Source: Erythrobacter sp. AP23
Lineage (GTDB): Bacteria; Pseudomonadota; Alphaproteobacteria; Sphingomonadales; Sphingomonadaceae
NCBI RefSeq assembly: GCF_001542855.1
Contig: NZ_LNBY01000016.1
Location: 118,333 to 182,332 of the forward strand
Direction of reading: 5' to 3'
Length of the DNA stretch: 64,000 nt
The position numbers and the translations under genes are program-made. This document shows, piece after piece, positions 38,623 through 47,600 of the stretch. Under the pieces are notes generated by a model, which was not told the origin of the DNA, did not search any database, and was given only the letters and a program-made list of their open reading frames with translations. How positions within the stretch are numbered: position 1 is the first letter of the stretch; the number at the start of each line of letters is the position of its first letter.

Positions 38623-39334
38623 ATCGGTTCTCGCAACGGCTGTGTTCTCGCTCGCAGCCTTCGGTTTTCTCGGATCGGCGCCGGCCTCGGCCGGAGTGGT
38701 GGTCAAGTCGAGCGGCCCGTCCGCTGGAAGCTATCCGGTGGGGAAGAAGCTCGACGATGCGGCCAGCATCACGCTCAAGACCGGCGACAGCATCACCGTT
38801 CTGACCGATAGCGGGACGCGGGTCATCACCGGTCCCGGCACCCACCGCGTAGGCGCGCGCGGCGCCAGCAAGCGTACCACCTTCGCCATGCTCACGCGCC
38901 AGCGCGCGGGTGCGCGTGTCCGGACCGGGGCTGTGCGCGGCGGTCCAGCAGGCGCAGCGAGCAATCCCAATCTGTGGAATGTCGATACCTCGCAGGCGGG
39001 GAAGATCTGTCTGCCGGGCAGCGATGCGATTACCTTCTGGCGCCCTTCGGTCGAAGGCGAAGAGACCTGGGTGCTCGGCTCGGCCGTTTCCGACTTCCAC
39101 GTCCATGTGACGTTCGACGATGGCGATGCGCTCGCCTCGTTGAGCGCCGAGGAACTGCCGCTGGAACGGAACCGGATCTACGATTTTTCCGGGCCGACAG
39201 GCGGCCCCGGGAAGCGACTGGAATTCGTCATGCTCGGCAGTGCTCCCGACAATCCGGAAGACCTCGCCGTCGCACTGGCGGAAAACGGGTGTAACGGCCA
39301 GCTCGACCTCTTGAGCGAGAAGCTGGCAAGCTAA
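38609..39334 (+). CDS. Secreted FecR-domain-like protein
   Basis: A 241-residue exported protein. ATG 38609 follows GGAGGGG and opens a signal peptide ending near GSAPASA. Residues ~40-85 (LKTGDSITVLTDSGTRVITG) resemble a FecR domain, a beta-rich periplasmic module. The C-terminal half has no recognisable domain. It overlaps the adenylate cyclase gene by 14 bp. FecR-like proteins often accompany CHASE2 sensors, so it may be the periplasmic ligand or modulator of the cyclase; that is inference. It lies 84 bp upstream of the pentaheme cytochrome gene. Confidence 0.7.
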   Translation: MSSAKSVLATAVFSLAAFGFLGSAPASAGVVVKSSGPSAGSYPVGKKLDDAASITLKTGDSITVLTDSGTRVITGPGTHRVGARGASKRTTFAMLTRQRAGARVRTGAVRGGPAGAASNPNLWNVDTSQAGKICLPGSDAITFWRPSVEGEETWVLGSAVSDFHVHVTFDDGDALASLSAEELPLERNRIYDFSGPTGGPGKRLEFVMLGSAPDNPEDLAVALAENGCNGQLDLLSEKLAS

Positions 39335-39418
39335 TGCAGTACCGGTGGCCCCGCGGTACGGGGCAAATGGGGCTGCCGGTTGAACGGCAGTGTTACAAGG
39401 GTCGATCGGGGAGGGCCG

Positions 39419-40822
39419 ATGGAGCGCAGGGCAAGAGGCTGGCCTGCAGTGCGGAGCGACACGCATGGCGTGCTCGTATTGGCCCTCATTGCTTCGTTCG
39501 CTATCCTCGCGTCCGTCACGCAAGGTCCCTCCGCTGCCAATGCCCAGTCCTCCGGCCCTCGCTACGAGGGTGTTGCTAGCTGTGCGGGTTCGACCTGCCA
39601 CGGCCGATCGGAGGGCAATGGCGCAATCGTCCGGCAGGACGAAATCGCGACCTGGCAGGAACCCTCCTCCGCCAGCGGGGCGCATAGCCGCGCCTATTCG
39701 GTACTTGCGAGCCGGCGGGGGCGACAAATCGCCCAGACCCTGGGGATCGGCGCGGCGACCGCCGCTCCGGCATGCCTCGGATGCCATGCAACCTATGTTC
39801 CGCAATCGCGCCGCGGCGCGCGCTTCCACACCAGCGACGGCGTCGGCTGTGAGAGCTGTCATGGCCCTGCCCAGGGCTGGCTGCAGGTGCATTACGAGAA
39901 AGCGGCGAGCCACGCCTCCAACCTGCGCGCGGGGCTCGTCCCGCTCGAACGGCCGCAGGTCCGCGCCAAGATCTGCCTCGACTGCCATTACGGCAGCACC
40001 GGGACCGGCCAGTTCGTCACCCATTCGATGATGGCCGCCGGCCACCCGCGCATCTCGTTCGAGCTCGACCTGTTTTCTTCACTGCAGCAGCATCACGACG
40101 AGGACGCCGACTATATTCGCCGCAAACCGCGCACCGACAGCGTGCGGCTGTGGGCGGTGGGGCAGGCCGAAGCGGTGGCGCGCGCCACCGACCTGTTCGC
40201 GCGGCCCCAATTCGGCATGCGCGGCATGTTCCCCGAGTTCTATTTCTACGATTGCCACAGCTGCCATCGCCCGATCACCGACGGGCCGGCCCGGCGGCTG
40301 ACCTTCGAGACCAATCCGGGGCGGCCCATCCCTTTCGCCAATCCGCCTTTCAACGACGAGAACATCATCATGCTTTCGGCGGTGAGCCGGGCGCTCGCGC
40401 CAAGCGCGAGCGCAGCGTTCAACGATGCGAGCCTGGCCTTCCACCGCGCCATGGGCCGCGACCGGGCCAGCGCGCAGCAAGCCGCCACCGTACTGCGCGA
40501 TCGGGCGCGTGCGCTCTCGAACGTGCTCGCCGCGCGGACGTCCGGCGGCGGCGATGCGCATGAGGTGATCGCGGCGATCGCCTCGCGGGCGACCGCACCG
40601 CGGTTCACCGATTATGCCGGCTCGGTCCAGGCGGTGATGGCGGTCGATACGCTGCTCAATGCGCTGGTGCGCGAGGGGCGCGTGACGGTTGGCGCCGCGG
40701 CGGGAATCCGCACCGACATCAATCGCGCCTATGCCGCGGTGGCTGCGCCCGAAACCTATCGCCCGGCCGAATTCCGCGGCGCGCTGGCCAGCGCCACCTC
40801 GGCCATCGGGAGCCTTCGCTGA
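39419..40822 (+). CDS. Pentaheme c-type cytochrome, cytochrome c554-like
   Basis: A 467-residue exported multiheme cytochrome. It starts at ATG 39419 after GGGGAGGG; an upstream in-frame TTG at 39380 is weaker. A hydrophobic signal segment ends near SAANA. Heme sites are four CxxCH motifs (CLGCH, CESCH, CLDCH, CHSCH) and one expanded CX4CH (CAGSTCH) near the mature N-terminus. The heme spacing, including DGVGCESCHGPA, resembles the cytochrome c554 family. The C-terminal ~170 residues are heme-free and helical. It should shuttle electrons in the periplasm. It shares its stop (TGATG) with the start of the next gene. Confidence 0.87.
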   Translation: MERRARGWPAVRSDTHGVLVLALIASFAILASVTQGPSAANAQSSGPRYEGVASCAGSTCHGRSEGNGAIVRQDEIATWQEPSSASGAHSRAYSVLASRRGRQIAQTLGIGAATAAPACLGCHATYVPQSRRGARFHTSDGVGCESCHGPAQGWLQVHYEKAASHASNLRAGLVPLERPQVRAKICLDCHYGSTGTGQFVTHSMMAAGHPRISFELDLFSSLQQHHDEDADYIRRKPRTDSVRLWAVGQAEAVARATDLFARPQFGMRGMFPEFYFYDCHSCHRPITDGPARRLTFETNPGRPIPFANPPFNDENIIMLSAVSRALAPSASAAFNDASLAFHRAMGRDRASAQQAATVLRDRARALSNVLAARTSGGGDAHEVIAAIASRATAPRFTDYAGSVQAVMAVDTLLNALVREGRVTVGAAAGIRTDINRAYAAVAAPETYRPAEFRGALASATSAIGSLR

Positions 40823-42798
40823 TGCGGCGCGGCGCCCCCGCCTGCCTTGCAGCGGTGCTGGCGTTGGGGCTGGTGTCCTGTGGTGGGGGAGGATCCCCGG
40901 GTGGCGGTGGAACGCCTACACCCGCGGCCACTCCTGCGCCCACCCCGACGACCGGCGGGCGCCTCTTCGCCGATCCCCCGCAGCGCTCGCTCACCGTCGG
41001 CGATGTCCAATCGATCATCGCGCAGGCGGTGGGCGAGGCGCAGACACGCGGATTGCCAGCGACCATCGCCGTAGTCGACCGGGTCGGCAACGTCTTGGGC
41101 GTTTTTGCTATGACCGGCTCGCCCGCCAATACGCGGATCAGCCGCCGCACGATCGCAGGCCTCGCCGCCACGGGCAGCGAGGTGGGGCTGCAGGGCGTAC
41201 AGGTGCCCACCGAGGCCGCAGCGATCGCCAAAGCGATCACCGGTGCCTATCTGTCGAGCAGCGGCAACGCGTTCTCCACCCGCACGGCAAGCCAGATCGT
41301 GCAGGAGCATTTCCCGCCCGCCGCCTCGACCGCCGGGCTCGAAAGCGGCCCGCTGTTCGGCGTGCAGTTCAGCCAGCTGCCCTGTTCGGACCTCTCGGCG
41401 CGGATGAGCGACGGGATGATCGGCCCGCAGCGTTCGCCGCTGGGCCTCGCCGCCGATCCGGGCGGTTTCCCGCTCTACAAGGACGGCGTGGTTGTCGGCG
41501 GGATCGGGGTCGCGGGAGACGGCACCTACGGCTTCGATCCCGACACGATCGACCGCGACCGCGACGACGAGGAATTCGCCGCGCTGGCCGGAACGCAGGG
41601 GTTTACACCTCCGCGCTCGATCGAGGCGGATCGTATCCCGGTCGACGGCACCAGCCTGCGCTACCGCGATGTCGAGGCGAGCGAACTGGGGTCATTGCAG
41701 GGCAGTTTCGGCGCGGTCAACGGACCCGCCGGTACGCTCGTCCCCGTCTTCGGCTATTCCACCGGCGCGATCCGCGCAGGGGTCGCCTATGGCACCAATA
41801 CCTCGGGCATCCGCCGCAGCACGGCCAGCGAATTCGCCAATCGCGATGCCTATGTTCTGGTCGATGCGGGCGGGGTGCCCCGCTTCCCGATCCGCGCGGG
41901 GACCGATGCGGCCAGCGTCACGAACCCGCTGACTGCCGCCGAAGTGCGTGCAGTCCTCGAAGAGGCTTTCACCGTGCTCGGCCGTGCGCGCGCGCAGATC
42001 CGCCGCCCGCTCGACAGCCGGATGCAGGCGACGATCAGCCTGGTCGACACGCATGGCGCGGTGCTCGGCATAGTGCGCTCGCCCGACGGGCCGATCTTCG
42101 GCACCGATGTCTCGCTGCAGAAGGCGCGCACGGCGGCCTTCGTTTCGAATGCGGCGGCCGCATCTCAACTTCAGTCCGGCGGGGCGGCGATCGCACGTTA
42201 TGTCCAGCGCACGCGCGATTTGCTCGGCGATCCCGATGCGCTGACCGGCCAATTCGCCTTTGCCGACCGGTCGGGCGGCAATCTGGCACGACCCTATTTC
42301 CCCGATGGCGAGGTCGGGCCGCTGGCAGGGCCGCTTTCGGTCGAGCGGCCGGGGCGGTTCAGTCCCTTCATGACCGGGCTGCAGACCGATCTCATCATCC
42401 CGAACCTCGTCCAGCATCTCGGCTTTGTGACCTCGGGCGGCGCCAATCCCGATACGCCGCGCGGCTGCACGCAGCTGCCCGACGCGCCGGGGGGCGGCAA
42501 GCGCCTAGCCAACGGCATGCAGATTTTCCCCGGCTCGGTCCCGATCTATCGCGGCGACGAACTGGTCGGCGGGATCGGCGTGTCGGGCGACGGGATCGAC
42601 CAGGACGACATGGTCGGCTTCCTCGGCCTGCACAATGCCGGGCAGCGCGTCGGCGGGATCGGCAATGCGCGCGTCGATATCCGTGCCGACCGGATCGTGG
42701 TCGATCTGGACGGGCGAACCGTCCGGTTGCGCTACGTCAATTGTCCCTTCGCGCCGTTCCTCGACGATCCCGCGCAAAACGTGTGTGAGGGATTGTGA
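40822..42798 (+). CDS. Lipoprotein with two HbpS/GlcG-type heme-binding domains
   Basis: A 658-residue predicted lipoprotein with a lipobox LVSC (Cys20), then a Gly/Pro/Thr-rich linker. Residues ~55-165 resemble the HbpS/GlcG (DUF336) fold (QSIIAQAVGEAQ, ATIAVVDRVGNVLGVF). A second, more diverged copy begins near residue 375 (RAVLEEAFTVLGRAR, ATISLVDTHGAVLGIV). Further GGIGV-type segments lie between and after them. The family binds heme or small ligands, with oxygen-, redox- or heme-sensing roles in some members. Between a pentaheme cytochrome and an outer-membrane barrel it may be a heme-carrying or sensing surface component. TGATG overlaps occur on both sides. Confidence 0.78.
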   Translation: MRRGAPACLAAVLALGLVSCGGGGSPGGGGTPTPAATPAPTPTTGGRLFADPPQRSLTVGDVQSIIAQAVGEAQTRGLPATIAVVDRVGNVLGVFAMTGSPANTRISRRTIAGLAATGSEVGLQGVQVPTEAAAIAKAITGAYLSSSGNAFSTRTASQIVQEHFPPAASTAGLESGPLFGVQFSQLPCSDLSARMSDGMIGPQRSPLGLAADPGGFPLYKDGVVVGGIGVAGDGTYGFDPDTIDRDRDDEEFAALAGTQGFTPPRSIEADRIPVDGTSLRYRDVEASELGSLQGSFGAVNGPAGTLVPVFGYSTGAIRAGVAYGTNTSGIRRSTASEFANRDAYVLVDAGGVPRFPIRAGTDAASVTNPLTAAEVRAVLEEAFTVLGRARAQIRRPLDSRMQATISLVDTHGAVLGIVRSPDGPIFGTDVSLQKARTAAFVSNAAAASQLQSGGAAIARYVQRTRDLLGDPDALTGQFAFADRSGGNLARPYFPDGEVGPLAGPLSVERPGRFSPFMTGLQTDLIIPNLVQHLGFVTSGGANPDTPRGCTQLPDAPGGGKRLANGMQIFPGSVPIYRGDELVGGIGVSGDGIDQDDMVGFLGLHNAGQRVGGIGNARVDIRADRIVVDLDGRTVRLRYVNCPFAPFLDDPAQNVCEGL

Positions 42799-44642
42799 TG
42801 ACCTCGGTTGCATTTGCCCCGCTGGCCTTGTTTCTGACCGCTCAGGCGGAGCTGCCCCCGCAGCCCCCGGCCGACGACCCGGTCGTCAAGGCCGAGCCCG
42901 ACGAACCGCCGCCGGTCGAGCGGGAGATCATCGAGGGCCGCCGTCGGCCCGACTATACCGAGCCGCTGCCCGACGAGGTGACCCAGAGCAACGAGGGTGC
43001 GGTGCGCGCGCCGCCGCCCGAGGCTTTCCCGGTCGACCAGGTGCCCGTGCCCGACCGCTGGCGGCTGATCGAGAGCCTCGGCCTTGTGCGCGAGCGTTGG
43101 TGGGACCCCTACAACCAGAATACCTACAAAGGCGACCGGCCGATCAATCCGGAGAAGGTCCCCTGGCTGCCGATCACCGGCGACGACTGGTTCTTCATCA
43201 TCAACGGGGTGAGCGACACGGTGTTCGAGCCACGCACCTTCCCGATCCCCGTCGGGGTGCAGACGACCGAGCGCCCGGACAGCCTCGACGTCTTCGGCAA
43301 GGATGCGAGCTACGTCCTGTCGCAGACCTTCATCGTGGGCGCGGCCCTCCTCAAGGGCAGCACCGCCTACAAGCCCCCCGATGTCGAATACCGCGTCACG
43401 CTGGCGGCCAATCTCAACTATGTCGACGTGCCCGAGCGCCGCGTGCTGTTCGTCGAGCCGAGCAAGCCCTCGCACCGCTTCGACCATTTCGTCGGCGTGC
43501 AGGAAGCCTTTTTCGACTTCCACTTCCGCAATGTCTCCGACCGCTACGATTTCGACAGCGTGCGGGTCGGCATCCAGCCCTTCCAGGCCGATTTCCGCGG
43601 CTTCCTGTTCAACGACAACCAGCTGGGCCTGCGCTTCTTCGGCACGCGCGACAACAACCGCTTCCAGTACAATTTCGGCGGTTTCTGGCGGTTGGAAAAG
43701 GACACCAACAGCGGTCTCAACGCGGTGCTGCAGACGCCGCGCGACGATTTCGTGTTCTACGTCAACGCCTATCGGCAGGACTTCCTCATCCCCGCGCTGA
43801 CCAGCCAGCTGACCTTCGTGTGGAACGCCAATCGCGAGGCCGACGATATCCAGATCGACGACAACGGCTTTCCCGTTCGGCCCGCGCTGCTCGGCTCGCT
43901 ACGCGGGCGCGACTATGACGTGTTCTACATCGGCTACAATGCAGACGGGCGGATCGGGCGCATCAACCTCACGGGCAGCGCCTATTACGCCTTCGGCGAA
44001 GATCGCAATTCTTTCTTTACCGACCGCCCGGCTGACATCAGCGCTTGGTTCGCCGCGCTAGAGGCGAGCTACGACCGCAACTGGATGCGCTTTCGCATCT
44101 CGGGCGCCTATGCCAGCGGCGACAGCGATCCCTATGACGACACCGAAACCGGCTACGACGCGATCTTCGAAAACCCGGTCTTTGCGGGCGCCGATACGTC
44201 CTACTGGATCCGCCAGACCATTCCCTTTGCGGGCGGCGGGCGCGCGATCAGCGTCAATGGGCGCAACGGCATCCTCAATTCGCTGCGAAGTTCGAAGGAA
44301 CAGGGACAGTCGAATTTCAACAATCCGGGCCTGATGCTGCTCGGCGTGGGCGCGGATTTCGATCTTACGCCCGAATTCCGCCTGTCGGCCAATGCCAATC
44401 ATTTGTGGTTCGAGAACACCGCCACGCTGCAGGCGCTGCGCAACGAAGGTTCGATCCCGAAGGAAATCGGCTGGGACCTCTCGGCCGCCGCCATCTGGCG
44501 GCCCAAGGCGACGCAGAACATCGTCTTTCGCCTGTCGGCCGCCGCGTTGATTTCGGGTGACGGCTTCGACGACCTTTTCACCTCCCTCGGAAATCCGGGC
44601 GCCTATTACTCGGTGCTCGTCAATGCGATCCTGACCTACTGA
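42798..44642 (+). CDS. Predicted outer-membrane beta-barrel protein of the multiheme cluster
   Basis: A 614-residue exported protein. ATG 42798 follows GAGGG; a GTG three bases upstream is also possible. A short signal peptide (to ~residue 17) is followed by a proline-rich linker. The remainder is dominated by alternating polar/aromatic beta-strands (for example FRGFLFNDNQLGLRFFG and INLTGSAYYAF). The chain ends in the terminal-aromatic strand SVLVNAILTY, a hallmark of outer-membrane barrels. I cannot assign a named family. Directly before a decaheme gene, it is a candidate porin sheath for an electron-transfer cytochrome, by analogy to MtrB-MtrA; this is inference. TGATG overlaps on both sides. 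Confidence 0.75.
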   Translation: MTSVAFAPLALFLTAQAELPPQPPADDPVVKAEPDEPPPVEREIIEGRRRPDYTEPLPDEVTQSNEGAVRAPPPEAFPVDQVPVPDRWRLIESLGLVRERWWDPYNQNTYKGDRPINPEKVPWLPITGDDWFFIINGVSDTVFEPRTFPIPVGVQTTERPDSLDVFGKDASYVLSQTFIVGAALLKGSTAYKPPDVEYRVTLAANLNYVDVPERRVLFVEPSKPSHRFDHFVGVQEAFFDFHFRNVSDRYDFDSVRVGIQPFQADFRGFLFNDNQLGLRFFGTRDNNRFQYNFGGFWRLEKDTNSGLNAVLQTPRDDFVFYVNAYRQDFLIPALTSQLTFVWNANREADDIQIDDNGFPVRPALLGSLRGRDYDVFYIGYNADGRIGRINLTGSAYYAFGEDRNSFFTDRPADISAWFAALEASYDRNWMRFRISGAYASGDSDPYDDTETGYDAIFENPVFAGADTSYWIRQTIPFAGGGRAISVNGRNGILNSLRSSKEQGQSNFNNPGLMLLGVGADFDLTPEFRLSANANHLWFENTATLQALRNEGSIPKEIGWDLSAAAIWRPKATQNIVFRLSAAALISGDGFDDLFTSLGNPGAYYSVLVNAILTY

Positions 44643-47600
44643 TGCGCGTGGCTTCCCGCCTCCTCGCCGTGATCGCGCTGATGCTGCTGGCCGGCGCCAT
44701 GGGGCTGCGCGCAGCGGAGAAGGAGAAGCCGGTCAAGCGCGACTACAGCCTCGTTACCGCCGCACCCGCGCCGCGCATCCAGACCGAGGAGCAGATGGCG
44801 GCCAAGTCGGCTGGCTGTTTCTCCTGCCATGTCCGCACCGACCAGCCGACGATGCACGAGACTCCCGCCGTCCGGCTCGGCTGTGTCGACTGTCATGGCG
44901 GCAATCCCAATGTGATGGGCAATGCCGAGTTGGCACATGACGATCCGGCCTATGTCGCCGCGCGCGATACCGCACATGTGTTGCCGACCTATCCCGAAAG
45001 CTGGCACTGGCCGTCCTCCGCAAACCCCAAGCGCAGCTATACGCTGCTCAATCGCGAGGACCCGGTCTTCGTCCGCTTCGTGAATCCCAGCGACTACCGC
45101 GTCGCGCGCGAGGCTTGCGGCGCCTGCCATATCGAGACGATCGAGGCGGCCGAGCGCTCGATCATGGCGACCGGCGCGATGCTGTGGGGCGGGGCGGCCT
45201 ACAACAACGGTATCCTGCCCTTCAAACGCTACATTCTGGGCGAGGCCTATACGCGCGACGGCAAGCCCGCGAAGATCGAGAGCCCCGGTGTGCCCGCAGG
45301 TACGGTGACCGAGAACCAACGGGCACGCGGCGCGCTCGCGGTGCTCTACCCCATGCCCAGCTGGCACGTGATTCCGCCGGGCGACGTGTTTCGTGTGTTC
45401 GAACGGGGCGGGCGCAACATCGCCAGCCAGTTTCCCGAGGTCGGCATTCCCAATCCGACCGGCCTGATCCAGCGGCTGGAGGAACCGGGGCGACCCGACC
45501 TGAAACAATCGAACCGCGGTCCCGGCACCGGCCTGCGCGTCGCGATCCCCGTTCTCAATATCCACAAGACGCGCCTCAACGATCCCTTCACCTGGTTCAT
45601 GGGGACCAACGACCAGCCGGGCGATTATCGCCATTCGGGCTGCGCGAGCTGCCATGTGGTCTATGCCAACGACCGAGAGCCGCGCCATTCGCTGATCTAT
45701 GCGCAATATGGCCGCGACGGGCAGAGTGCGACGATCGATCCGACCATCGCCTCGCTCTACGAGGGCGGGCGCGGCGATCACCAATCGGGCGGCCACGGAG
45801 CAGTGAAGGAGCCGGGTCACTCGGACGACGAACCGGTGAAGCAGAAAGGGCACCCGATCCGGCATAGCTTCACCCGATCCACCCCGACCGCGCAATGCAT
45901 GAATTGCCACATGCACCAGCCGAACATCTTCCTGAATTCCTACCTCGGCTACACCATGTGGGATTACGAGAGCGATGCGCCGCACATGTGGCCGAAGGAG
46001 CAGAAGTATCTCACTGCAGACGAGGTGCGCGCGGTGCTCGATCGTAACCCCGAAGGCGCGGCGCCCAAGGGCAAGTGGGCCGATCTCGATTTCCTGCGCA
46101 ACGTCTACGATCTCAATCCAGAGCTGAAGGACACGCAGTTCGCCGATTATCACGGCCATGGCTGGAATTTCCGCGCGATCCTCAAGCGCGACCGCGAAGG
46201 CAATCTGCTCGACAAGGAGGGCCAGATCGTCCTGCCCGACGACCCGGAAAAATGGCGGCGCGAGGGCGAAGGCAAGTTCGTCGAGGTCGGAGTGAATCCG
46301 GGCAAGACCGTCCACATGATGGACATCCATGCCGAGAAGGGGCTGCAATGCGCCGACTGCCATTTCGCGCAGGACAGCCACGGCAACGGGCTGATCTATG
46401 CAGAGGTCGCCAATGCGGTGGAGATCGGCTGTAAGGACTGCCACGGCACACCAGACGCCTATCCCACGCTGCTGACCAGCGGTCCGGCGGCACCGCCCAG
46501 GGGCACCGACCTGTCGCTGCTCCGCAATCCCGACGGCAAGCGCCGTTTCGAATGGACCTATGGCGAGCACGGGCGGCGGGTGCTGGTCCAGCGTTCGATC
46601 GTCGACCCGCGCCTCGAGTGGGAAATCAGTCTCGTGCGCGATAGCGTTGATCCCGCGGCAGCTGATTTCAACGCCAAGTCTGCGCGGGCCAAGTTGATGA
46701 GCAAGCAGGGCGCCGAAACCGGCCTGTTCGAATTCGGCACAGGCATCGCACCAGACGATCGCGCGCATGGCACTGAGGAGATGGCGTGCTTCACCTGCCA
46801 CCTTTCTTGGACGACCAGTTGCGGCGGATGCCATTTGCCTATCGAGGCGAACTGGAAGAGCAAGTCGCACCATTATGGCGGCGAGGAAACGCGCAATTTC
46901 GCGACCTACAATCCGCAGGTGGCGCGCGACCAGATGTTCCAGCTTGGCCGCCACCAGACGACCAAGGGCAATCAGGTCGCCCCGATCCGCTCGACCAGCG
47001 CGCTGGTGCTATCCTCGACCAACATCAACCGCGAGCGCATCTATGTGCAGCAGCCGCCGGTCGCCTCCTCGGGCTACTCCTCGCAGGCCTTCGCCCCGCA
47101 TTTCCCGCATACCGTCCGCCTTACCGAGACCAAGACCTGTACGGATTGCCACCTGTCGGTGGACGACGACAACAATGCGATCATGAGCCAGCTGCTGCTG
47201 CTCGGGACCAATTTCGTCAATTTCGTCGGCCTCAACGCATGGGTCGGGCTCGATACCGGTTTCGAGGCGGTGCGCGTCACCGAGTGGGACGAACCGCAGG
47301 CGGTGCTGGGCAGTTACCTGCACCGCTATGCCTACCCCGACTACTGGCGCATGCATGTCGAGGACAATGACCGCGAGCTGAAGGACTGGACCCGCGGCAA
47401 GACTTTCGACGGGGATCTCGGCGGCGAAACCAAGGCGTTCGAACAATTCGCCAATATCCACGAAAGCACACGCGATGCGGTCACGTGCCTGCAACTGCGC
47501 GGCGAATACATGTTCGTCGTCGAAGGCAGGGGCGGCTTCCGCGTCTACGACGTCGCCTCGATCGCCAACAAAGGCGTGTCCGAGCGCATCCTCACCGCGC

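Noticed and set aside
44636..46954. 772-codon frame antisense to the decaheme cytochrome
   Set aside because: Shadow of a gene with ten clear CxxCH motifs and a signal peptide.
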